This document shows positions 47,713 to 56,321 of a stretch of 64,000 nt of DNA, in pieces (position 1 is the first letter of the stretch; each line of letters begins with the position of its first letter). The notes beneath the pieces were generated by a model. That model did no database searches. It saw only the letters and a list, made by a program, of their open reading frames with translations, and was not told the DNA's origin. The position numbers were made by a program, and so were the translations under genes. This stretch comes from Alphaproteobacteria bacterium (GTDB taxonomy: Bacteria; Pseudomonadota; Alphaproteobacteria; UBA2966; CAIVPW01): positions 62,001 to 126,000 of the forward strand of contig CANKGV010000002.1 of the NCBI GenBank assembly GCA_947481575.1, given 5' to 3'.

Positions 47713-48228
47713 ATGACACGCCCGATCCTGAACATTGCCGATGTCGAATACCGCGATCACGGCCACAATGCGCGCGGCCAGGGCAATGCCCCGGAGAAGT
47801 TCCAGGCCAAGATGGGGCTGATCGGCATCCGCATCGGCGCCGCCAAGCTTGGCTACAACGTTACGGTCGTGCCGCCGGGCAAGCAGGCGTTTCCGTTCCA
47901 CAGCCACCGGGTGAACGAAGAGATGTTCGTGATCCTGGAGGGCGAGGGGGAACTGCGGTTCGGCAAGGAACGCTTTCCGATCAAGCAGGGCGACGTGATT
48001 GCCTGCCCGGCGGGCGGCCCGGAAGTCGCGCACCAGATCATCAACACGTCGAAGGGCGACCTGAAGTATCTGGGCGTCAGCACCAAGACCTCGCCGGAAA
48101 TCGTCGAGTATCCGGATTCGGCCAAGTTCGGGATTCTGGCCGAATTTCCGCGCGCCGACGGCAAGATGGACGGCTTCCGCTATGTCGGCCGCGGCGACGG
48201 CACGCTGGACTACTGGGAAGGCGAGTGA
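47713..48228 (+). CDS. Cupin-domain protein
   Basis: 171 residues. The cupin core is visible: VVPPGKQAFPFHSHRVNEEMFVILEGEGELRFGKERFPIKQGDVIACPAGGPEVAHQIINTS, with His-His-Glu (HSH...E) and a distal His as metal ligands. Cytosolic; binds a metal and probably a small ligand or sugar. Convergent with the small membrane protein, 10 nt between stops. Confidence 0.9.
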   Translation: MTRPILNIADVEYRDHGHNARGQGNAPEKFQAKMGLIGIRIGAAKLGYNVTVVPPGKQAFPFHSHRVNEEMFVILEGEGELRFGKERFPIKQGDVIACPAGGPEVAHQIINTSKGDLKYLGVSTKTSPEIVEYPDSAKFGILAEFPRADGKMDGFRYVGRGDGTLDYWEGE

Positions 48229-48238
48229 GCGTGCGCTC

Positions 48239-48412
48239 CTACTCGAGGAGCATGCACAGGCTCCAGACGCCGCCGGCCGCAACGATGCCGACCGCAATCG
48301 CCACGACCCAGCGCTGCCGCAGGCGGCCCCGGTGGGCCATCAGCACATAGGCGATGACGCCGAAGCCGATGCCGGTGGCGAGCATCTTGAGGTAGTCGGA
48401 GAGCTCGTTCAT
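48239..48412 (-). CDS. 57-residue two-helix membrane protein with LexA-type box upstream
   Basis: Start ATG 48412 (AAGGTG 3 nt upstream is the only purine-rich site; a longer frame from 48517 is rejected because its first 35 residues are Cys/Pro-rich and cover the predicted operator). Two hydrophobic segments (YLKMLATGIGFGVIAYVLMA and VVAIAVGIVAAGGVWSLCML) flank a basic turn HRGRLRQR, so a helical hairpin in the inner membrane is likely, with both ends outside if the loop stays inside. Unknown family. It is divergent from the dcw operon. A GAAC-N7-GAAC box lies 47-61 nt before the start. Confidence 0.7.
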   Translation of the reverse strand: MNELSDYLKMLATGIGFGVIAYVLMAHRGRLRQRWVVAIAVGIVAAGGVWSLCMLLE

Positions 48413-48458
48413 GGCACCTTCGTGAATGTGCCACACGCTTGCCCTTTGCTTACAGGGA

Positions 48459-48473
48459 GAACAAACCAAGAAC
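48459..48473. promoter_or_regulatory. Candidate LexA (SOS) box, alphaproteobacterial type
   Basis: GAACAAACCAAGAAC (48459-48473) reads GTTC-N7-GTTC on the other strand, the established LexA site of alphaproteobacteria. It lies 47 nt upstream of the 57-residue membrane protein and 256 nt upstream of mraZ. By chance GAAC-N7-GAAC would occur about once per 30-65 kb, so position is the main support. Confidence 0.55.
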
Positions 48474-48559
48474 AGTAACGGGCAAGTACCCAGCCCGCGA
48501 AACGGCCAGTCGCCCAAGAAGATCGCACCCGAATTACGTGAAAAGCTGCCAACGCCCGC

Positions 48560-48575
48560 GAATCAACGTTGATTC
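48560..48575. promoter_or_regulatory. 16-bp perfect palindrome containing two GANTC methylation sites
   Basis: GAATCAACGTTGATTC is self-complementary over 16 bp and its two ends are GAATC and GATTC, the CcrM methylation sequence GANTC. It lies immediately before the MraZ boxes in the dcw promoter region. CcrM/GcrA act through such sites in many alphaproteobacteria. Confidence 0.6.
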
Positions 48576-48620
48576 CCCATGGGAGTCCATGGTAGCCCAT
48601 TATGTCCCATGCGAACCCAT
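48576..48620 (-). promoter_or_regulatory. MraZ operator: five boxes at 10-bp period
   Basis: CCCAT at 48576, TCCAT at 48586, CCCAT at 48596, 48606 and 48616: five boxes on one helical face, reading ATGGG on the other strand. MraZ is known to bind several TGGG-containing direct repeats with about 10-bp spacing ahead of its own operon, giving autoregulation. The array ends 108 bp before the mraZ ATG. No strong sigma-70 promoter stands out around it. Confidence 0.82.
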
Positions 48621-48728
48621 GGGTGGCGTCCGTGTTCCCACGGGGCCGCAGGGACGGCGATGGGAGCTGGGGTTAGTTGCTCCGGCGCGTGCCCATCGCA
48701 GTCACAGCGTACGCGGGTTGGGCCACAA

Positions 48729-49187
48729 ATGCCGTTGTTCCTCTCAACGTTCGAGAACAAGGTGGACAAGAAGGGGCGGGTTTCCGTCCCGGCTTCGTTC
48801 CGCTCTGAGCTCATCGAGCAGGGCTTCAACGGCATCATTGCGTTTCCCTCGCTCGCCCACCCGGCCATCGAAGGCTGGGGCAAGGAGCGGATGAAGGCGC
48901 TGGCGGGCGGCATCGACACGTTCGATCCGTTCTCGGACCAGCGCGACAACTTCGCCAACGCGATCCTGGCCGAAGCCACCGAACTCGCCTTTGACGGCGA
49001 GGGCAGGGTGGTTTTGCCGGAAAAGCTGAAAGAACACGCCGGCATCGGCGAGACCGCGACCTTCGTTGGGCGCGGCTCCACGTTCCAGATTTGGGCGCCG
49101 GCGGCGTTTGTCGCGGCACAGGAAGAAGCCAAGCGCCGCGCCAAAGAAAACCGCGAAGTGCTCAAGATGAAGGAGCCGGGCGCATGA
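48729..49187 (+). CDS. mraZ: MraZ transcriptional regulator
   Basis: 152 residues from ATG 48729; the frame is open upstream but MPLFLSTFENKVDKKGRVSVPASFR is the standard N-terminus. Two SpoVT/AbrB-like halves each contain the DxxGR signature (DKKGRVSVPASFR and DGEGRVVLPEKL). It binds its own promoter repeats and represses the division operon. The stop overlaps rsmH by ATGA. First gene of the cluster. Confidence 0.96.
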   Translation: MPLFLSTFENKVDKKGRVSVPASFRSELIEQGFNGIIAFPSLAHPAIEGWGKERMKALAGGIDTFDPFSDQRDNFANAILAEATELAFDGEGRVVLPEKLKEHAGIGETATFVGRGSTFQIWAPAAFVAAQEEAKRRAKENREVLKMKEPGA

Positions 49188-50137
49188 CCGAGCACCGCCC
49201 GGTCATGCTCGCGGAAGTACTGGAGGTCCTAGCGCCGGCCGACGGCAACGTGGTGGTCGATGCGACCTTTGGCCGTGGCGGTGTGACCGCCGCCCTAGCG
49301 CGCGCCGCACGCTGCGCCGTGTGGGCGCTGGATCGCGACCCCGAGGCGGTGGCCGCGGGCGCCGCACTCGAAGCGGAATTCTCGGGCCGGGTCGTGGTGA
49401 TCCGTGCCCGCTTCGGCGACATGGAAGACGCGCTGGCGCAGCGGGGTGTCACCAAGGTCGACGGCGTGGCGTTCGACCTTGGCGTGTCGTCGCCGCAGTT
49501 GGACGATCCGGCGCGCGGCTTTTCGTTTGCCGATGGCCCGCTCGACATGCGCATGGACCCGTCCGGCGACACTGCCGCCGACGTCGTCAACTCGCTGGAG
49601 GAGACGGAACTCTCGCGCATCATTTTCGAACTCGGCGAGGAGCGCTATGCGCGCCGCGTCGCCAAAGCGATTCTGGAGGCACGCCGCCGCGCGCCGATCA
49701 CGCGCACCGCGGAACTCGCGGCCCTTATCGCCAAGGTCGTGCCGCCGGAGCGGCGCGATTCCGGCGTGAGCATTCATCCGGCGACGCGCACGTTCCAGGC
49801 CCTGCGCATGCACGTGAACGACGAGATCGGTGAATTGCGCCGTGGGCTTGCCGCGGCCGAACGCCTGCTGGCGCCGGATGGCCGCTTGGCGGTGATCGCG
49901 TTCCATTCGATCGAAGACCGCGAAGTGAAGCGGTTCCTGACGCTGCGTTCGGACCGCGCGCCGGCGCCGAGCCGCCATCTGCCGGCAATGGCGCCGCGCG
50001 AGCCTTCGTTCCGCTTGATCGAACGCGGTGTGCGCCGTCCCTCTGACGCAGAAGTCGCGATGAACCCGCGCGCCCGTTCGGCGCGGTTGCGGGCGGCGGT
50101 GCGCACTCCGGCGGCGGCGTGGGAGGAGGCAGCATGA
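49184..50137 (+). CDS. rsmH: 16S rRNA m4C1402 methyltransferase
   Basis: 317 residues from ATG 49184 (ATGA overlap). HRPVMLAEVLEVLAP, VVDATFGRGGVTAALA (SAM site), FDLGVSSPQLDDPARGFSF, DGPLDMRMDP and the end of the fold AFHSIEDREVKRFL are the RsmH (MraW) signatures. It methylates C1402 of 16S rRNA. Between mraZ and ftsL, as is usual. Confidence 0.97.
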   Translation: MTEHRPVMLAEVLEVLAPADGNVVVDATFGRGGVTAALARAARCAVWALDRDPEAVAAGAALEAEFSGRVVVIRARFGDMEDALAQRGVTKVDGVAFDLGVSSPQLDDPARGFSFADGPLDMRMDPSGDTAADVVNSLEETELSRIIFELGEERYARRVAKAILEARRRAPITRTAELAALIAKVVPPERRDSGVSIHPATRTFQALRMHVNDEIGELRRGLAAAERLLAPDGRLAVIAFHSIEDREVKRFLTLRSDRAPAPSRHLPAMAPREPSFRLIERGVRRPSDAEVAMNPRARSARLRAAVRTPAAAWEEAA

Positions 50138-50517
50138 ATCGCGCTCCGCTGATTCTGTTCATCGGCCTGGGACTTGCGGCGCTGCTCTCCCTCGGCGTCT
50201 ACGCGATGAAGTTCGAAGTGGAGCGCCAGGAGGCGCGTCTCGCCGAGCTGCAGCAGACGTTGCAGCACGAGGAGGAGACCATCCAGGTGCTGCAGGCGGA
50301 GTGGTCGTATCTGAACCGCCCCGACCGCCTGCGCGACCTTGCCACGCGCTACCTGAAGCTCGCGCCGGTGGCGGCGAAGCAGCTGCAGTCGATCAACGAT
50401 ATTCCCCTCCGCGACACTCTCGTGATCGCGGATGGCCGGGCTCCTCTCCCCCGGCTATTGCCCACCCCGCAGCCGACCGCCCAAGCGGCTCCGGGGTTCA
50501 AGAGAGAGGCCCCATGA
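50134..50517 (+). CDS. ftsL: Cell division protein FtsL (alphaproteobacterial type)
   Basis: 127 residues from ATG 50134 (ATGA overlap; GGAGGAGG upstream). Short cytoplasmic end, one transmembrane helix (LILFIGLGLAALLSLGVYAM), a coiled coil with leucine-type heptads (VERQEARLAELQQTLQHEEETIQVLQAEWSYLNRPDRLRDLATRYLKL) and a Pro-rich tail. Sequence-divergent but correctly placed between rsmH and ftsI; it scaffolds FtsQLB-FtsWI in the divisome. Confidence 0.9.
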   Translation: MNRAPLILFIGLGLAALLSLGVYAMKFEVERQEARLAELQQTLQHEEETIQVLQAEWSYLNRPDRLRDLATRYLKLAPVAAKQLQSINDIPLRDTLVIADGRAPLPRLLPTPQPTAQAAPGFKREAP

Positions 50518-52358
50518 GCGCGCCCGCGCCCATGGGTCGGCTTGACGCGGGCCACGCGGACATTCCTCCCGATCCGCGGGCCCGCGTCGGCCCCTTTGCT
50601 GTACCGGCCGGAACCGGCGGGGCGCTCGCCAAGCTTGCCCGCAAGAGGCGCGCCACCGCACCTTCGCCGGATGACCAGACTTCGCGCCAGCGTTCCGGCC
50701 GCGAGGCGCTCGAATCGGGCCATGCCCGCCTGGTCGTGCTCGCGCTGTTCTTCGCCCTCGGGTTCTCGGTCGTGGGCCTGCGCGTCGTCGATCTCACCGC
50801 CTTCCAAACCACCGCCGCGAACATCCGAGGGCCCAGTTGGCCGGCAGTCGTGCGCGAACGCGCCGACATCACCGACCGCAACGGCGTACTGCTGGCGACC
50901 GACGTTACGGTCGCCTCGTTGTTTGCCGAGCCGAAGAAAGTGCTCGATCCGGTCGAAGCGGCGAACGGGATCGCCCGCGCGCTGCCCGATCTGGACCGCA
51001 ACGAGATTTTAGCGCGGCTCACCGCCGGCAAGACGTTTGTGTGGTTGAAGCGCCATCTAACGCCGCGCGAGCAAGACGCGGTCAACCGCCTGGGCCTGCC
51101 CGGCATCGGGTTCCAGAGCGAACAGGAGCGCATCTACCCGCAAGGGCCGCTTGCCTCGCACGTGCTCGGGTTTGTCGACGTCGACAACCACGGCCTCGCG
51201 GGGGTCGAGCAGTACTTCGACGAGCGCCTGCGCAAGCTGCCGGAAGACGGCAAGCGCACTCCGGTGAAACTGAGCCTGGACGTGCGCGTGCAGTACGTGC
51301 TGCACGACGAACTGGCGGCGATGGTCAAGCAGTTCCGCGCGCTGGGCGCCGCGGGGCTGGTGATGGACGCCGCCACCGGGGAAGTGCTGGCAATGGTTTC
51401 GCTGCCGGACTTCGACCCGAACAAGGTCGGCGAATCGACCGACGATCAGCGCTTCAACCGCGCGACGCTGGGCATCTTCGAGCCGGGATCGACGTTCAAG
51501 GTGTTCACCTTGGCGATGGCGTTCGACCTGGGCACCGCGCGCCTGGACGACCGCTTCGACGCCACCAAGCCGCTGCAGATTTCGCGCTTCACGATCCACG
51601 ACGACCACGCCAAGAACAAATGGCTGACGCCGCCGGAGATCTTCGTTTACTCGTCCAACATCGGCGCCGCCCGTATGGCGATGGAAGTGGGCGGCGACCG
51701 TCAGCGCGCGTTCCTGAGCAAGCTGGGGCTGCTGGAACGGCCGACCCTGGAAATCCCGGAACTCGGCACGCCGATGGTGCCCAGCCCGTGGCGCGACGTG
51801 AGCACCGTAACCGTGGCCTATGGCCATGGAATTGCCATGAGTCCGTTCCAGAATGCCTCCGCGTTCGCTTCGGTGGTGAACGGCGGCCTGCGCATTCAGC
51901 CCACCTTGGTGGCGCGCGATGGCCCGGTGACCGGCACACGGGTGATTTCTCAGGCTACGTCGGAGACGATGCGTCGTCTTCTGCGCCTGAACGTGGAGCA
52001 GGGCACCGGCAGCAAGGCCGTCGCGCCGGGGTACTACGTAGGGGGTAAGACCGGCACCGCGGACAAGGCGGTGGCGGGGGGCTATGCGGAACACCAAGTC
52101 GTGTCGTCGTTCCTATCGGCCTTCCCCGTCAATGCGCCGCGCTACGTCGTGTTGGCAGTATTGGACACGCCCCAGGGCAACCAAGAAACGCAGGGTTTTG
52201 TAACCGCGGGTTGGACGGTGGCGCCCACGGTTGGGCGCGTCGTCTCCCGCATCGGGCCGATTCTCGGCGTCGCGCCGCTCGACGAAAAGAGCGATTGGCT
52301 GCGCGCCCAGATGGCGGTGTCGCTCGACGGCAAAAGGAACGGCAATGCCGCTTTCTGA
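50514..52358 (+). CDS. ftsI: Septal peptidoglycan transpeptidase FtsI (PBP3)
   Basis: 614 residues from ATG 50514 (ATGA). A long basic/Pro-rich cytoplasmic N-terminus of ~75 residues precedes the transmembrane helix (VVLALFFALGFSVVGLRVV). The transpeptidase domain has SxxK as EPGSTFKVF, SxN as YSSNIG and KTGT as GGKTGTADK. It crosslinks septal peptidoglycan with FtsW. Overlaps murE by 14 nt. Confidence 0.97.
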   Translation: MSAPAPMGRLDAGHADIPPDPRARVGPFAVPAGTGGALAKLARKRRATAPSPDDQTSRQRSGREALESGHARLVVLALFFALGFSVVGLRVVDLTAFQTTAANIRGPSWPAVVRERADITDRNGVLLATDVTVASLFAEPKKVLDPVEAANGIARALPDLDRNEILARLTAGKTFVWLKRHLTPREQDAVNRLGLPGIGFQSEQERIYPQGPLASHVLGFVDVDNHGLAGVEQYFDERLRKLPEDGKRTPVKLSLDVRVQYVLHDELAAMVKQFRALGAAGLVMDAATGEVLAMVSLPDFDPNKVGESTDDQRFNRATLGIFEPGSTFKVFTLAMAFDLGTARLDDRFDATKPLQISRFTIHDDHAKNKWLTPPEIFVYSSNIGAARMAMEVGGDRQRAFLSKLGLLERPTLEIPELGTPMVPSPWRDVSTVTVAYGHGIAMSPFQNASAFASVVNGGLRIQPTLVARDGPVTGTRVISQATSETMRRLLRLNVEQGTGSKAVAPGYYVGGKTGTADKAVAGGYAEHQVVSSFLSAFPVNAPRYVVLAVLDTPQGNQETQGFVTAGWTVAPTVGRVVSRIGPILGVAPLDEKSDWLRAQMAVSLDGKRNGNAAF

Positions 52359-53802
52359 GCTGATTGACGGCATCGCGACCGCCCGCCCGCGCGAGCCCGA
52401 TCCCGTCATCGCCGGGCTGACGGCGCACTCCGCTGCCGTGCAGCCGGGATTTCTGTTCGCCGCGTTCAAGGGCTCGCGCGCCGATGGCGCCGAGTTCGTG
52501 CGCGAAGCGCTGGCTCGCGGCGCCGCCGCCATCCTGGCCGGCAAGGGCGCGCGCCTGGGCGACGTGTCCGTACCGGTGGTGCGGGCCGAATCGCCGCGCG
52601 CCGCGTGGGCGCGGATCGCCGCGCGGTTCTACGGCGCCCAGCCGGAGACTGTGGTCGCGGTGACCGGCACCAACGGCAAGACTTCGGTGGCAAGCTTTGT
52701 ACGCCAGATATGGGAGAATCTTGGCCACCGCGCGGCCAGCATCGGCACGCTGGGCGTGCGCGGCGCACTGGAAGAGCCGTTAGCGCAAACCACGCCGGAA
52801 CCGGTGCTGCTGCATCGCATCCTCGCCGACCTTGCCCATGCGGGGGTGCAACACGCCGCGGTGGAAGCCTCGAGCCACGGGCTCGATCAGCATCGCTTGG
52901 CGGGCACGCGCATAGCTGCCGCCGGGTTCACCAATCTCAGCCGCGATCATCTGGACTATCACGGCGACGCGGAGACGTACCTCGCGGCCAAGACGCGGCT
53001 GTTCACAGAAGTGCTGGCGCCGGATGGCGTTGCCGTACTGAACGCCGACGCGCCGGAGTTCCCGGGGTTGGCAACGGCGGCGCGCAGTCATGGCCACCGC
53101 GTGTGGTCCTACGGCCGTCACGGCGCCGATCTGCGCGTGGTGGGCCACCGCCCCAATGGAGCGGGGCAGTATCTGGAATTCGCCGCCAACGGCGGCAGCC
53201 GCACGATTCGCATTCCGCTGGTGGGTGAGTTCCAAGCGTGGAACGCGATGTGTGCGGCGGGCCTCGTCGCCGCTTCCGGAACCGACATGACGGCCGCGCT
53301 GGATGCCGTCGCCGCGCTCAAAGTGGTGCCGGGCCGCATGCAGGAAGTCGCCGAGCACAACGGCGCGCGGGTGTTTGTCGACTACGCCCACACGCCCGAT
53401 GCGCTGGAGCGTGTGCTGCGTGCGTTGCGCCCGCATGCCCGCCATCATCTGACGGTGGTGTTTGGCTGCGGCGGCGACCGCGACCGCGGCAAGCGCCCCC
53501 TGATGGGCCGCGTCGCCAGCGACCTAGCCGACCGCGTAATCGTCACCGACGACAACCCGCGCAGTGAAGAACCGGCCGCGATTCGTGCTGCCGTGATGGC
53601 CGGATGCCGCAACGGCGTCGAGATTGCGGACCGCGCCGCGGCGATCCGCGCCGCCATCGCCGGCTTGGACGAGGGCGACGTGCTGGTAATCGCCGGCAAG
53701 GGTCACGAGTCCGGCCAAGTGGTCGGCGACCGCACGATTCCGTTCGACGACGCAACCGAAGCGCGCGCCGCCGCCACCTCGCTCGCCGAGGCTGCGGCAT
53801 GA
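52345..53802 (+). CDS. murE: UDP-MurNAc-tripeptide synthetase (meso-DAP adding)
   Basis: 485 residues from ATG 52345. ATP-binding GTNGKTS, HGLDQHRLAGT, NLSRDHLDYHG, VVPGRMQEV, FVDYAHTPDALE, and DNPR (VTDDNPRSEEP), the last being the meso-diaminopimelate-recognition motif, so a DAP-type cell wall is expected. It overlaps the ftsI end by 14 nt in another frame. Confidence 0.97.
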   Translation: MPLSELIDGIATARPREPDPVIAGLTAHSAAVQPGFLFAAFKGSRADGAEFVREALARGAAAILAGKGARLGDVSVPVVRAESPRAAWARIAARFYGAQPETVVAVTGTNGKTSVASFVRQIWENLGHRAASIGTLGVRGALEEPLAQTTPEPVLLHRILADLAHAGVQHAAVEASSHGLDQHRLAGTRIAAAGFTNLSRDHLDYHGDAETYLAAKTRLFTEVLAPDGVAVLNADAPEFPGLATAARSHGHRVWSYGRHGADLRVVGHRPNGAGQYLEFAANGGSRTIRIPLVGEFQAWNAMCAAGLVAASGTDMTAALDAVAALKVVPGRMQEVAEHNGARVFVDYAHTPDALERVLRALRPHARHHLTVVFGCGGDRDRGKRPLMGRVASDLADRVIVTDDNPRSEEPAAIRAAVMAGCRNGVEIADRAAAIRAAIAGLDEGDVLVIAGKGHESGQVVGDRTIPFDDATEARAAATSLAEAAA

Positions 53803-55229
53803 GCGGCTTGTGGACCTCGCAGGAAGCGGCAACGGCGACCGGCGGACGGGCGCCCGTCGCGTTTACTGCCAACGGTGTATCGATCGACAGCCGTACCCTG
53901 GCCAAGGGCGACCTGTTTGTCGCGCTGTCCGGCCCAAATTTCGACGGCCATCAGTTCGTTGCCAACGCGCTGGCCGGCGGTGCTGCCGCAGCGATGGTGG
54001 CGAAGGCGCCGCCGGGCGTTGCCGCGGGGGCGCCACTGCTCACGGTCACCGACACGCTCAAGGGCCTGGAAGGCCTTGCGGCGGCCGCGCGCGCGCGCAC
54101 TGCCGCCCGCATCGTTGCCGTAACCGGCAGCGCCGGCAAGACCGGCACCAAGGACGCGTTGCGCCTGGTGCTGGGGGAGTCCGGCAAGACTCATGCGTCG
54201 GCCGCCAGCTTCAACAATCACTGGGGCGTGCCGTTGTCGCTCGCGCGCATGCCGCGCGACACGGCCTATGCGGCGTTTGAAATCGGTATGAACCACCCCG
54301 GCGAGATTTTGCCGCTGGCGCAACTCGTGCAGCCCCATGTGGCGATCATCACCACGGCCGAAGCGGCGCACCTCGAGTTCTTCTCTTCGGTCGAGCAGAT
54401 CGCCGACGCCAAGGCCGAGATCTTCTCCGGCATCGTGGCCGGCGGCACCGCCATTCTGAACCGCGACAATCCGCATTTCGAGCGCTTGTCCAAGGCCGCA
54501 CGCCACGCCGGGGTCAACGTCGTGAGCTTCGGCACCGTGGCCGGCGCCGATGCGCGCGCCGAACGCATCGCGTTGCTGGACGATTGCTCCACCGTGTCGG
54601 CCAGCATCTTGGGCGATGCCGTGACCTATAAGGTCGGCGTGCCCGGGCGCCACTGGGTGCTGAACAGCCTAGCCGTCTTGGCGGCCGTGAAACTGATGGA
54701 CGCCGATCTGGGCCGGGCCGCGCTGAGCTTGGCGCGCGTCGATCCCGGTCCGGGCCGGGGCCGCCGCATCCGCGCACAGGTCGCGGGCGGCACCATCGAA
54801 ATCATCGATGAGAGCTACAACGCCAACCCCGCATCGATGCGCGCTGCGCTGGAAGTCCTCGGGCGCTCCGAAGTGAAGGGCCGCGGCCGCCGTATCGCCG
54901 TGCTGGGCGACATGCGCGAGCTGGGGGTCGACTCCGGCCGCCTGCATGCGGAACTCGCGCGCGTGGCGGAGGAGACCGGCATCGACCTCGTCTTCACCGT
55001 GGGCGAGGACATCGAGGAACTCGACAACGCACTGCCGCGCTCGCGCCGCGCCGGCCACGCCGCCGTGCCGAGCGATGCCACCGGTCCGCTGCGTGAATTG
55101 GTGCGGGCGGGCGATGTGGTGCTGGTGAAGGGCTCGCAAGCCACCGGCATGGCCGCCATCACCAAGGCGCTCGCCGCCATGAATGGCGGCGAAGGCAGCG
55201 GCCTGCGCCGCGCCGGAAACGGCCGCTGA
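53799..55229 (+). CDS. murF: UDP-MurNAc-pentapeptide synthetase
   Basis: 476 residues from ATG 53799 (ATGA). N-terminal [21 protein letters not shown] site [34 protein letters not shown], and [15 protein letters not shown] near the C-terminus are canonical. It adds D-Ala-D-Ala to the tripeptide. A TGATG join links it to mraY. Confidence 0.97.
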   Translation: MSGLWTSQEAATATGGRAPVAFTANGVSIDSRTLAKGDLFVALSGPNFDGHQFVANALAGGAAAAMVAKAPPGVAAGAPLLTVTDTLKGLEGLAAAARARTAARIVAVTGSAGKTGTKDALRLVLGESGKTHASAASFNNHWGVPLSLARMPRDTAYAAFEIGMNHPGEILPLAQLVQPHVAIITTAEAAHLEFFSSVEQIADAKAEIFSGIVAGGTAILNRDNPHFERLSKAARHAGVNVVSFGTVAGADARAERIALLDDCSTVSASILGDAVTYKVGVPGRHWVLNSLAVLAAVKLMDADLGRAALSLARVDPGPGRGRRIRAQVAGGTIEIIDESYNANPASMRAALEVLGRSEVKGRGRRIAVLGDMRELGVDSGRLHAELARVAEETGIDLVFTVGEDIEELDNALPRSRRAGHAAVPSDATGPLRELVRAGDVVLVKGSQATGMAAITKALAAMNGGEGSGLRRAGNGR

Positions 55230-56317
55230 TGCTGTACCTGTTGCTGTTTCCGCTGGTCGGCGAAGTCAACGCGTTCAACGTTATCCAGTACCTGACGTTC
55301 CGCACCGGCGGCGCGGTCATCACGGCCCTGGTGGTGAGCTTCCTGTTCGGGCCGCGCATCATCGCTTGGCTGCGCTCCAAACAGCGCAACGGTCAGCCGA
55401 TCCGCGCCGACGGTCCGCCGAGCCACCTGCTGACCAAGAAGGGCACGCCCACGATGGGCGGCGTTCTGATCCTGCTCGCGCTCGGTGTCGGCACGCTGCT
55501 GTGGGCTGACCTGCGCAACGGCTACGTGTGGGCGGTGCTGATCGTCACGTTCGGCTTCGGCGCCGTTGGCTTCGTTGACGACTACATGAAGGTCACGCGC
55601 TCCAACCACCACGGTGTGCCGGGAAAACTGAAGTTCCTGGCGGAGCTCGTGATTGCGGGAGTTGCCGCGTGGTGGGTGGCCGACGTTGCGCCGGACAATC
55701 TGTCCCACGCACTGGCCGTGCCGTTCTTCAAGAACCTGCTGATCCCGCTCGGGCTGGCGTTCGTGCCGTTTGCCGCTTTGCTGATGGTCGGCACGAGCAA
55801 CGCCGTGAACTTGACCGACGGCCTCGACGGGCTGGCGATCGTGCCCGTGATGATCGCCGCCGCGAGCTTCGCGCTGATCGCCTATCTGGTTGGCAACGTC
55901 GTGTTCGCCAACTACCTGCAACTGCACCTCGTTCCCGGCTCCGGCGAGCTTGCCGTGTTTTGCGGCGCGCTGGTGGGCGCGGGGCTCGGCTTCCTCTGGT
56001 TCAACGCGCCGCCAGCGATGCTGTTCATGGGCGACACCGGCAGCCTGTCGATGGGCGGCGCGCTCGGCGCAGTCAGCATCGTCACCAAGCATGAACTGGT
56101 GCTCGCCATCATCGGCGGCCTGTTCGTGCTCGAGACCGTTTCGGTGATCGTGCAGGTGGTGTCGTTCAAGCTCACCGGGAACCGCGTGTTCCGGATGGCG
56201 CCGCTGCATCACCACTACGAACAGAAGGGCTGGCAGGAAGCCACGATCGTGATCCGGTTCTGGATCATCGCGGTCATCCTGGCGTTGGTCGGCCTTTCCA
56301 CTCTGAAGCTGCGGTGA
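55229..56317 (+). CDS. mraY: Phospho-MurNAc-pentapeptide-transferase
   Basis: 362 residues, ten hydrophobic helices. Catalytic aspartates in FVDDYMKV and [11 protein letters not shown], plus PTMGG, and the [11 protein letters not shown] loop. It makes lipid I on the inner membrane. The ATG overlaps the murF stop by one base. Confidence 0.98.
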   Translation: MLYLLLFPLVGEVNAFNVIQYLTFRTGGAVITALVVSFLFGPRIIAWLRSKQRNGQPIRADGPPSHLLTKKGTPTMGGVLILLALGVGTLLWADLRNGYVWAVLIVTFGFGAVGFVDDYMKVTRSNHHGVPGKLKFLAELVIAGVAAWWVADVAPDNLSHALAVPFFKNLLIPLGLAFVPFAALLMVGTSNAVNLTDGLDGLAIVPVMIAAASFALIAYLVGNVVFANYLQLHLVPGSGELAVFCGALVGAGLGFLWFNAPPAMLFMGDTGSLSMGGALGAVSIVTKHELVLAIIGGLFVLETVSVIVQVVSFKLTGNRVFRMAPLHHHYEQKGWQEATIVIRFWIIAVILALVGLSTLKLR

Positions 56318-56321
56318 CGCC

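Larger units (their letters stand above)
48413..48728. promoter_or_regulatory. Divergent regulatory region of the dcw cluster
   Basis: 316 bp with no credible gene. It contains the LexA-type box, the GANTC palindrome and the MraZ boxes (listed separately). The last 100 bp before mraZ hold a GGGACGGCGATGGGAGCTGGGG purine-rich tract but no strong Shine-Dalgarno close to the ATG. Confidence 0.7.

Noticed and set aside
48239-48517. A longer 92-residue version of the small membrane protein
   Set aside because: The extra 35 residues are Cys/Pro/Trp-rich, unlike a signal or membrane segment, and would run through the LexA-type box; ATG 48412 is the simpler start.
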